This document shows positions 1 through 8,500 of a stretch of 64,000 nucleotides of DNA, in pieces (position 1 is the stretch's first letter; each line of letters starts with the position of its first letter). The stretch comes from Excoecaria cochinchinensis (Eukaryota; Streptophyta; Magnoliopsida; Malpighiales; Euphorbiaceae). Below the pieces are notes generated by a model. That model was given only the letters and a program-made list of their open reading frames with translations, made no database searches and was not told the DNA's origin. The stretch lies in the NCBI GenBank assembly GCA_947683425.1, contig CANTUQ010000055.1, positions 4,824,001 to 4,888,000 on the forward strand. Reading direction: 5' to 3'. A program made the translations under genes and the position numbers.

Positions 1-1456
1 TCAAATTGAACTCTTTGAAAGGTAACTCTATCAAGTCCGCAGGAAACTCAATTCCCTCAACCAACAGGGGACAACTCCTATAAACTCTACTCATGTTGAC
101 ACTATGCCCTAATGGATTGGTCACACATATCTCATAGTCTAATTGATCTATCACATGCAACTTATCAATAATCTTATCCGTGCACAAATATGAGTGTGTG
201 GAACCAGGATCTATTAGAGCATATAATTCAGTGTGATGGAGTAGGAACTTACTAGCATTCACATCAGGGGCATCCTGCTCCTCTCTAGCTCTCACAGCAT
301 AAGCTCTAGCTACGGCTGGTGGAGGATTCTCAACTATCTCAGAAACAGTTCCATCTCTAGGTCAATCGCCTCGACCTCTGCCTCAGCCCCTACCACGGGC
401 AGCCTGCATAGCATTAGATCCAACTCCACTGGCTCCACTCTGTGGACCTGAATCCTCACTGATATGGGGACAGTTAAGCACACGGTGCTCGGTGCTCCCA
501 CATTTAAAACACTCACCAGTGAACCACCTACACTCACCCCGGTGAGCCTTACTGCAATGCGAACAAATAGGCATAGGCTCAGATCTACCACCCCTGCCTA
601 TACCAGACTCAGCTATCGAACCTTGCCTTCTACCCCTCGTGGCTGAACCGGATGATAACTGATCTTGTGGATCCCTTGCTCTCTTACCCGAAGACGAAGA
701 AGAACCACCCCGAGACTGATTCCTCCTCTGAGCTCTCTCTCTTAGCACTGACTCTGACCTTTCAGCCCTCATGGCAGCATCTGCAATCTGATAGTAGCTC
801 ACTCCCGGCGTGCTCATCAAGGAGATCAAAGTTACCCTTAAAGACTCATTTAACCCAGCCTCAAAATGCTTGCATCTGAAATCATCTGTTATGACCCCTC
901 ACGGAGCATATCGAGACAACCGATTAAACTCTTTTTCATAATCCGAAACCAACAAAGCCCTTTGCTTCAAACTTAGAAACTGCGCCCATCTCGCATCCTT
1001 GTAGGTCTGAGTTACATACTTCTTCGTGAATTCCTCAACAAAAAATTCCCATGTAACAGGATCAGGCATCTGAGGTTGTCTGCACACTAACTCGCACCAT
1101 TCATACGCCGACCCTTGAAGCAAGGCCACAGCACACTCTGCTTGCAACTCGGGGGGACACCTAACTTCTCTCAAAGCCCTCTTCACCTTATCTAACCACC
1201 TCTCTGCTCCCTCTGATTCATCCAACCCAGTTCCATAAAAATCTTCGGCCCCAGCTTTCCTTAAGTTCTCCATGGGAGGCCTGGGGGCAACCACTCTCTC
1301 CAAGACCCTCGCCATGTCTTGTGACAGCCTAAACATGGCTTCAAAAGGCATGGCAACAGCCTCGGGCTGAACCCTAGCAGCTTGAGCCAACACAATAACA
1401 GAAGGATCCCTGGCTTGAGGGACTTTCAGCGGACTCCTCAAGCGTTCCACGAGCAA
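1..1456 (-). pseudogene. gag-protease fragment of element I (broken)
   Basis: Gag binds and packages the element RNA; the protease cleaves the polyprotein. Read on the minus strand, a retrotransposon Gag domain (motifs FYGTGLDES, CAVALLQGSAYEW, YEKEFNRLSRYAP) lies at about 900-1230. A zinc-knuckle region with two Cys/His clusters (the second CFKCGSTEHRVLNC, the CCHC pattern) lies at about 450-550, and the protease motif ALIDPGSTHSYL near 190-225. The frame is broken by TGA at about 896-898 and by two more TGA codons in the Arg-Gly-rich linker near 360-382; all three lie in CpG contexts. The N-terminus is also frameshifted compared with A (near 1400) and no start codon equivalent to that of A is visible. 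The fragment runs off the left edge after the protease, so reverse transcriptase and integrase cannot be assessed. Clearly a decayed chromovirus polyprotein. Confidence 0.9.
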
Positions 1457-1570
1457 AATTAGAAGCCTTCAAAGTAAACAAGGAAAACCGCATCAGCCAA
1501 CACAGCCCTAGACATAGACACATCTATACGCAACATCACATTAACAACAATACCCAGAAATGCCTAAACT

Positions 1571-1584
1571 GGGCTCTGATACCA
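1571..1584 (-). other. Primer-binding site of element I
   Basis: The reverse complement reads TGGTATCAGAGCCC, the site complementary to the 3' end of plant initiator Met-tRNA. It lies 5 nt inside the LTR edge at 1590, the usual spacing for minus-strand DNA priming. Confidence 0.9.
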
Positions 1585-2271
1585 CAACTTGTAACACCCC
1601 CTGCCTATACGTAGGCGATCTCATCCGATAAGGAGTGAGATGCCGTATGGGTAAAGGTGTCACCACACAGATACAGGATAAACATATACATCCATACACA
1701 AACATACATGCCTAAATATAGGGTAATTAAAAACCTTACAAAATCATTCATGAAAGAAGCTGCTCATGCATTAATATAACGGAAACGTTACATTACTGTT
1801 TGATCAACCCAAAGGTACAAAAGATAATTGCATATCCAAAATATACTTATACAGATGCGGAAGCTATTACAAAATTTTCATAAGAGTTCTATACAAAAAG
1901 GATCATCAATATACAAAAATTAAGCCCTACACTACACCCAGCTGTGTTGGCCCGGCTGCGACGACTCTCCCAAGGCAACTCCTTCCACCCCTGCAGGGGT
2001 AAACACACCGTGCTAAGCGATAAACGCTTAGTGGGGAAACACACAAATCAAATGGACGGCCATTCACAATGGTCGTCAAGCAAAACGCATACAGATGGCA
2101 TAATCAAAAATACGCATTAGATCAAAATGTAAACATACGATCATATAGAGTCATACATTTGATATAATAGAACTGCCTTCATAAAACCATATTACTAACC
2201 ATATTCGGATAATACATTCTCATAATTAGCAAACCAATACAAAACAGTAAAACGGCTGCACGACTCAAAGT

Positions 2272-2510
2272 AGTGGATAACGAGTAAACAGACAGTACTT
2301 TACGGGTACGAGCCGATTACAGACAGTACCTTGCTGGTACGAATCGAAAATCAATTTACTTTATCCTTTGTAAAACATTTTACTGAGGGACCTTAAACAG
2401 ATCCAAATACATTAGAGGGTTCACGAGGAACCAAACGGGACCTGAACGAGGTCCAAACTGAACAGAGGCTGCAGCTATAAGACTCTATTAGGCATGCCTA
2501 ACTATCCACT
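2272..2510 (-). promoter_or_regulatory. Multibranch hairpin region in LTR of I
   Basis: The ends AGTGGATA (2272-2279) and TATCCACT (2503-2510) are perfectly complementary. Between them are GGTTCACGAGGAACC, GGACCTGAACGAGGTCC, GCTGCAGC and AGGCATGCCT, each self-complementary. It has the same layout as in other LTRs of the window but with different stem sequences. Function unknown; an RNA structure in the transcribed leader is my inference. Confidence 0.65.
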
Positions 2511-2706
2511 TAATTGACTCGCAGGCTAAAATACACAGTTGACAACCATAATTCAATAATGACAAGTAAAGAATTCATATACTTTGATAAACCAATACAT
2601 TCACAAATATAGTTCATATTATGTGATATTGTGTGCTAAAAATCCATAATTAAACATCCCTAAAACGTGACAAATAAACAAGATTAAATTGCAAAAACAG
2701 AATAGA

Positions 2707-2934
2707 TTACGGTGGTAATCAAATTGGTTGCCACCGTGACATACCAATGATCTCGGCAGAAAGCAAGTTCGGGGTACCTCACGGTGGTAACCCATCTGGT
2801 TGTCACCGTGATATACCAAGACTCCAAAACAGAATGCATCATTGGGGTATCTCATGGTGGTAACTAAATAGGTTGCCACCATGACATACCCACTGCCCAG
2901 AAAAGAATCTAAAGTCTAGACACCTCACGGTGGT
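2707..2934 (-). repeat. CACGGTG/CACCGTG dyad array in LTR of I (part 1)
   Basis: Four dyads of about 32 bp (CACGGTG ... CACCGTG type) start at 2707, 2779, 2852 and 2925, i.e. 72-73 bp apart. The fourth is cut by the insertion of A. The array continues at 13434, where the next dyad starts at 13496, again 72 bp on when the insertion is ignored. Confidence 0.9.
2930..2934. repeat. Target-site duplication GTGGT, left copy
   Basis: GTGGT directly precedes the LTR start at 2935 and is repeated at 13429-13433 directly after the last LTR piece of composite A. This shows that the whole 2935-13428 block behaves as one insertion. Confidence 0.9.
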
Positions 2935-3448
2935 TGTAACACCCCGTTTGCCCCCTAGTTGAATGAGCTATTTTGTATGTGTGTGCATTTGCATAATTTT
3001 TGTATAATAAGGGCATTTTGGTAATTTCTGCATGTTTTAAGAGCTTTGTTAGCATGTGAGTGCATGTATGGTGCTATGGTGTGTATTAGTTAGGTTGGTT
3101 TTGGGTGTGTGTAAATGCACCATTGTAGTGTGTGTGTTCATGAGAGTTTCATTGTGTGTGTTGTGCATACAAGTGTAGGGTATGCTTTAGTTGAGAGGAT
3201 CTTGTGTATGTGTGATATAGGCATGTAGGGTGTGAGTGGCCAAATCCCACTAATAAGCACTTGACACTTGTCTAGGGTTAAGAAAAGAAAAGGAAAAGAA
3301 AGAAAGAGGGGAATTTAGATTTTGCTCTTTGGTGTTTCCCGTTCCTCACGCCGCCCCTTCTTCTTTTCTTCTTCTTTCCTTCTTCTCTTGGACTTTGGTT
3401 GAGATTCAAGGTTTGCTAGTGGGGTTTGATCATCTCTTAGTGTTCATT

Positions 3449-3455
3449 GGTAAGT
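3449..3455 (+). promoter_or_regulatory. Splice-donor-like GGTAAGT in LTR
   Basis: GGTAAGT follows a pyrimidine-rich patch. Equivalent sense-strand sites occur in the other LTRs: 10716-10722 (A 3'), 25329-25335 and 39393-39399 (C), 46462-46468 (B), 49256-49262 (F, GGTGAGT), 53465-53471 (G) and 62305-62311 (D-like). On the minus strand they are at 14096-14102 (I, GGTAAAT), 15837-15843 (J), 22491-22497 (K), 32292-32298 and 35966-35972 (D) and 45006-45012 (M). Use as a splice site is inferred, not shown. Confidence 0.5.
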
Positions 3456-4044
3456 TATATGCATCCATTTTGCCTTTGTTTAAGTTTTTCCATCTTCTTC
3501 TCTTTCTTATTTTCGGATTGGGTTTGAAGATTGGATTTTGGTTTTGTTTGCTTGTTCTTGGTTGGGTTCCTAGTTGAGCCTCCCCGGGATCCTAAAGGCA
3601 AGGAAGTTGCGGGATCAAGTGGAACTAAACACTAGGAGCTAAGGATTTTGAGGTTTGGGAATTTCTTCCTTTTTATGTGCAAATGTTCATGTGTGTGTTC
3701 TTGATGGGTTCATGGAATTAGGTTGTTAGATGTCCTTTATTTTGATGTTTATGATATGGGTATTTGCTTTGAAGTGTGATTCTTGCAAAAGTATGAGTTA
3801 ATTATGGAATTTTAGAGTTGATGTGGTTTAATGCATAAATGGGGTTTTTGATTGATTCATGAAATTGAATGTGTAAATTAATGGATTGGATGAATTATAT
3901 TGTGAATAATTATTGTATTATGGTTGTGGATGTTATTGGATGGCTGGAATTGAGGTAAGAGACCTTTGATTGAGTTTTGTGTGGTTTGGAGAGGAAATGG
4001 AAGAGGAAAATCTGCAGAATTTCTGCAGATTTTCAAAGTCCCGA

Positions 4045-4412
4045 CGCTGTCGCGATCGCGACAACTGTCGCGATCGCGACAGAGAGCGGTTGTGGGAGCT
4101 TCGCTGTTGCGAGCACGCGACATCTGCCGCGAGCCCGCGACAGCCGAAGTGTTGTATACCCTCTGTCGCGAGCGCGACAACCGTCGCGATCGCGACAGAG
4201 AGTATTGTCGCCAAGTACTATCGCGAGCACGCGATCCATCGCGAGATCGCGATAGCACCTTTGGTCCTCTGTCGCGATCGCGACACCTGTCGCGAGCGCG
4301 ACAGAGCCTGGCCTTCCGTCCTCCTCGCGGTCGCGAAATCCGTCGCGCGCGCGCAGCGAAGAGACTTTGGTCTCTGTCGCGAGCGCGACAGGCATCGCGA
4401 GCGCGACAGTCC
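4045..4412 (+). repeat. TCGCGA palindrome array in 5' LTR of A
   Basis: Seven blocks of about 40 bp at roughly 46-61 bp spacing. The best blocks hold two 16-bp palindromes such as TGTCGCGATCGCGACA separated by 2 bp (4048-4063 and 4066-4081), so each block is a palindrome of palindromes bounded by CTCTGTC and GACAGAG. Other strong blocks are at 4159-4200, 4266-4307 and 4370-4411. The array lies 170-540 bp upstream of the TATA. The SR-like peptides read from it in several frames are artefacts of the repeat. Confidence 0.93.
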
Positions 4413-4583
4413 CTTGTATGCTAAATGAGTTTTCTTTCTTCGCGTGTTCCTTGAACTTCAGTTTACTTTAGCAGTTATGAGATTTATGCTTGGTATTCTA
4501 TAAATGATATGCAAGTGTAACCATGATATGATTATGCTAATTTGATGATGATGATTTTGGAAACTGTGAAATGGTTTGAATGG

Positions 4584-4596
4584 TATATATATATAA
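4584..4596 (+). promoter_or_regulatory. TATA-like box in 5' LTR of A
   Basis: The run TATATATATATAA is followed 30 bp later by the start of the multibranch region. The 3' LTR has the same box at 11832-11845. Transcription start here is an inference; an alternative start near the pyrimidine-rich patch (about 3355) is possible. Confidence 0.45.
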
Positions 4597-4613
4597 CCTG
4601 CTAGAGTCTAGTC

Positions 4614-4830
4614 AGTGGATAGTTAGGCATGCCTAATAGAGTCTTTGCTGCAGCTTCTGTATTTCCGTTTGGACCCCGATCAGGTCCCCGTTTCGTTCCT
4701 CGCGAACTTCTGTATTGTGTTTGGATCTTGTTTAAGGTCCTTCTGGAAATGGTTATGACTGAAAAGTTAAAATGGTTTTTCGTATTCGATTGGTACTCGT
4801 AAAGTACTTTCTGTTCACTCGTTATCCACT
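4614..4830 (+). promoter_or_regulatory. Multibranch hairpin region in 5' LTR of A
   Basis: Outer arms AGTGGATA (4614-4621) and TATCCACT (4823-4830) pair perfectly. Inside are AGGCATGCCT, GCTGCAGC, GGACCCCGATCAGGTCC, GTTCCTCGCGAAC, GGATCTTGTTTAAGGTCC and GTACTCGTAAAGTAC. The 3' LTR copy is at 11863-12079. Equivalent regions are at 21086-21281, 23333-23527, 26456-26694, 30680-30851, 34354-34525, 40484-40722, 42561-42770, 47702-47896, 51021-51264 and 63488-63647. Confidence 0.65.
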
Positions 4831-5055
4831 ATCTTGAGTCAGCAGGTGTTTCAATGCTTAAAGTACTTGTATGAATTGTTATATGAGCAAATACATGTTT
4901 TATCCTTATGGATGCAATGATGAAAAGTACAATCTGTAAAGATAATGCGATTATTGATATGAATCTTATGGTGAATGGCTATATGTACTTACGCATATGA
5001 ATTGCCTTGACGACCGTTGTGAATGGTTGTCTTTATGCTATGTGTGTTTTCCCCA

Positions 5056-5094
5056 CTAAGCGTTTATCGCTTAGCACGGTGTGTTTACCCGTGC
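5056..5094 (+). promoter_or_regulatory. Twin hairpins before the LTR end (A, 5' copy)
   Basis: CTAAGCGTTTATCGCTTAG (5056-5074) is followed at once by CACGGTGTGTTTACCCGTG. The first hairpin is repeated at 2013-2031, 12305-12323, 20823-20840, 23985-24002, 26893-26911, 30272-30289, 33946-33963, 40921-40939, 42163-42180, 48355-48371, 52224-52241, 61427-61444 and 63976-63993, always 330-510 bp from the 3' end of complete LTRs. The second hairpin follows in most copies. Possible RNA-processing or polyadenylation element; function unknown. Confidence 0.7.
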
Positions 5095-5480
5095 AGGTGC
5101 GGAAGGAGTTGATTTTGGGAGAGTCGTCGCCATCAAAGCCAACACAGCAGGGTCTTAGTGTAGGGCTTATTTTTTTTGTAGCTTATGATTCTTTTTGTAT
5201 AGAACTCTCATATGATTTTGTATTAGCTTCCGCTTTTGTATTTGAAATTTTGGGATATGTAATTATCTTTTGTATCTCTAAGTTGATCAGAACAGTAATG
5301 TAATGCTTCTATTATATTAATGCATGATCAGCTTCTTTGAATGGTCGTGTAAAGTTTTAAATTACCCTGTATTGTTGTATGTATATTTCTGTATCTGTGT
5401 GGTGGCACCTTTACTCCTACGGCATCTTACTCCATATCGGATGGGATCGCCTACGTATGGGTAAGGGGTGTTACAAGTTG

Positions 5481-5493
5481 TGGTATCAGAGCC
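5481..5493 (+). other. Primer-binding site of A
   Basis: TGGTATCAGAGCC is complementary to the 3' end of initiator Met-tRNA and lies 5 nt after the LTR end at 5475, as in element I and element D. Confidence 0.93.
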
Positions 5494-5595
5494 CCGGTTT
5501 AGGCGTTTCTGGGTGATTGTTTATATGATGCTATGTGTGTATATGTCTATGTTTAGGGCTGTGTTGGCTGATGTGGTTGTCCTCTTACTTGTTAG

Positions 5596-8500
5596 ATGAA
5601 TTCTGATTCTGCTCACGGTGCGCTCGAGGAGTCCGCTGAAAGTGTGAACCCTCCAGCGGTAGATCCGTCTGTCTCTGTTTCGGTGTCGGCTCAACGTGCT
5701 AGGGTCCAGCCTGAGGCCGCTGCCATGCCTTTTGAGGCAATGCTTAGATTGCATCAAGACATGGCTCGGGTTTTGGAAAGAGTGACTGCCCCGAAAGCTC
5801 CGATAGAGAGTCTAAGAAGAGCGGGTGTCGAGGATTTTTATGGGACCGGACTTGATGAATCTGAGTTAGCCGAGAAATGGCTTGATAAAGTTAAGAGAGC
5901 TTTGAAAGAAGTCAGGTGTCCTCCTGATCAACAAGCCGAGTGTGCTGTAGCTTTACTTCAAGGTTCAGCATACGAATGGTGGGAGTTGGTGAGTAGACAG
6001 CCTCAAATGCCTGACCCTTTGACATGGGATTTCTTTGATGAGCAGTTTACTAAGAAGTTTGTGACTCAGGCGTATAAGGACGCAAGATGGGCGCAGTTTT
6101 TGAGTTTGAGGCAAAGGGCCTTGTCTGTGGCAGATTATGAGAAGGAGTTTAACCGGTTGTCCCGTTATGCTCCGCGTGGGGTTATGACGGATGATTTCAG
6201 ATGCAAGCACTTTGAGGCCGGGTTGAATGATTCTTTGAAGATTGCTTTAGTTTCTTTGATGTGTATGCCGGGGGTACATTATTATCAGATTGCTGAGGCT
6301 GCGTTGAGGGCAGAGAAAGCGAAAACTTTGATTAGAGAGAGAGCTCAGCGCCGGAGTTCTGCTAGAGGTGGTGTTTCCTCATCTTCGGGTAAAAGGTCTA
6401 GGAACCCGCAAGATGATCCTGCGGCTGGTTCGGCTTCAAGAGGGAGAAGGCAAGGTTCAGCTGCAGTGTCTGGTTCTGGTAGGGGTGGCCGGTCTGATGC
6501 TGCACCCGTTTGTTCGAACTGCAGTAAGGCTCACTGGGGTGAGTGTAGGTGGCTTACTGGTGGGTGTTTCAGGTGTGGGAGCATCGAACACCGTGTGGCT
6601 TATTGTCCTCAGATGAGTGAAGACTCGGGTCCTCAGGGAGGAGCTAGCAGAGTTGGATCGAATGCTCCTCAGGCCCCTAGAGGTAGAGGTAGAGGTAGAG
6701 GTCGAGGCGGTCGACCCAGAGATGTAGCTGGTTCTGAGACAGTGGAGCGACCTCCTCCTATGGCCGTTAGAGCTTATGCAGTTAGAGCCAGAGAGGAGCA
6801 GGATGCCCCTGATGTGATTGCTAGTAAGTTCCTACTCCATGACACTGAATTATATGCTCTAATAGATCCTGGTTCCACACACTCATATTTGTGCACACAT
6901 AAGTTTATTAATAAGTTGCATGTGGTAGAACAGTTAGACTATGAGATATGTGTGACCAATCCGTTAGGGCATAGTGTCAGTGTGAGTAGAGTTTATAGGA
7001 ATTGTCCGTTGATGGTTGAGAATGTTGAGTTTCCTGTGGATTTGATAGAGTTGCCCTTCAGAGAGTATGATTTGATTTTGGGTATGGATTGGTTGAGTAA
7101 GTTTAGAGCTGTGGTTGATTGTCATAGGAAGACTTTCGTGCTTCGAGAGAGGAATCGAGCTCCAGTGTTTGTTAGAGGTTTGGGTGCTAGTTCCGTGCAC
7201 AATGTGATTTCTGCTATTCAAGCTAAGAGGTTTATGAGAAAAGGTTGTGATGCTTTTCTGGCTGTGGTTTTGGATTCCAGGAGGGATCAAGTTAGGATTG
7301 AGAACATCCCTATTGTTCGAGAGTTCAGTGATGTTTTTCCGAGTGACTTGCCTGGTTTGCCTCCAGAGAGGGAAGTTGAGCTAGCCATAGAGATTATGCC
7401 GGGTACCACACCGGTGTCGAAGGCACCTTATCGGATGGCTCCTGTAGAGTTGAGAGAACTTAAAACTCAATTACAAGAGCTATTGGATAAGGGGTTTATT
7501 CGACCCAGCATATCTCCTTGGGGAGCTCCGGTTCTGTTTGTTAAGAAGAAGGATGGATCCTTGAGGATGTGTATAGACTACAGGCAGATTAATAAGGTCA
7601 CAGTGAAGAATAAGTATCCGTTGCCCAGAGTTGAAGATTTGTTTGATCAGCTTCGAGGTGCGGGTGTGTTTTCTAAGATTGACCTTCGGTCTGGGTATTA
7701 TCAGCTTCGTGTTAAAGATCAGGATGTGGTTAAGACTGCATTTCGGACTCGGTATGGCCACTATGAGTTCCTTGTTATGCCGTTTGGTTTGACTAACGCT
7801 CCAGCGGCATTCATGGATTTGATGAATAGAGTGTTCAGGCCATACTTAGACCGGTTTGTAGTAGTTTTTATAGATGATATTTTGATATTTTCCAAGGATG
7901 AAGCTGAGCATGAAGAGCATCTTCGGTTAGTTTTGCAGATTTTGAGAGAGCATCGGTTGTTTGCTAAGTTGAGTAAGAGTGATTTTTGGCTTAAGGAAGT
8001 GTCGTTTTTGGGTCACATAGTTTCAGCTAAGGGTATTCAAGTGGATCCAGCTAAGATTGAGGCGATAGTGGATTGGAAAGCGCCTAGGAATGTCAAGGAA
8101 GTGAGGAGTTTCCTTGGTCTGGCGGGTTATTACCGTCGGTTCGTTAAGGGTTTTTCAGTGATTGCTGCTCCGATGACCAGGTTATTGAGGAAAGGAGTTA
8201 AGTTTGAATGGTCGGATAAATGTCGAGCCTGTTTCGAGAGGTTGAAGCAGTTGTTAGTTGAAGCTCCTATATTAACTCAACCCACTTCGGGTAAGGAGTT
8301 TGTTATATATAGTGACGCTTCAGGTGTTGGTTTGGGATGTGTTCTGATGTAGGAAGGTAAGGTGGTGGCTTATGCTTCTCGACAGTTGAAGCCGCACGAG
8401 AGGAATTATCCGACGCATGATCTTGAGTTAGCTGCAGTTGTCTTCGCTTTGAAGATTTGGCGTCATTATCTCTACGGGGAGAAGTGTAGGATCTTTTCGG

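Larger units (their letters stand above)
1590..2934 (-). repeat. 5' LTR of element I, 3' half (R/U5 side)
   Basis: Starts on the plus strand with TGTAACACCCC (the reverse complement of the LTR 3' end) and stops where element A inserts. It contains the CTAAGCG hairpin (2013-2031), the multibranch leader-like region (2272-2510) and the first four dyads of a palindrome array (2707-2934). No gene is present; the open frames here are chance readings. Confidence 0.9.
2935..5475 (+). repeat. 5' LTR of A
   Basis: A 2541-bp LTR opening TGTAACACCCCG and closing GGGGTGTTACA. Parts in order: pyrimidine-rich patch (about 3355-3400), GGTAAGT (3449-3455), purine motif AAGGCAAGGAAG (about 3597), TCGCGA palindrome array (4045-4412), TATA (4584-4596), multibranch region (4614-4830), twin hairpins (5056-5094) and an AT-rich tail likely to hold the poly(A) site. 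It differs from the 3' copy by about 15 substitutions, one 18-bp palindrome unit and one T, by eye. Confidence 0.95.

Noticed and set aside
3329..3577. Hydrophobic 82-residue frame in LTR of A (also at 10596) and similar Phe/Ser-rich frames in C, D and F
   Set aside because: They come from the pyrimidine-rich patch of the LTR, have no shared protein pattern across families, and the GGTAAGT site falls inside them.
3966..4428. SR-like proteins (SRSRQLSRSRQR, RDRDNCRDRD) of 90-150 residues in several frames on both strands
   Set aside because: They are translations of the TCGCGA palindrome array; open frames on both strands are expected from such repeats, and the copies in A, C and D differ by indels not constrained to keep a frame.
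5481..5493. tRNA-like sequence TGGTATCAGAGCC
   Set aside because: It is the primer-binding site complementary to a tRNA end, not a tRNA gene; no cloverleaf surrounds it.
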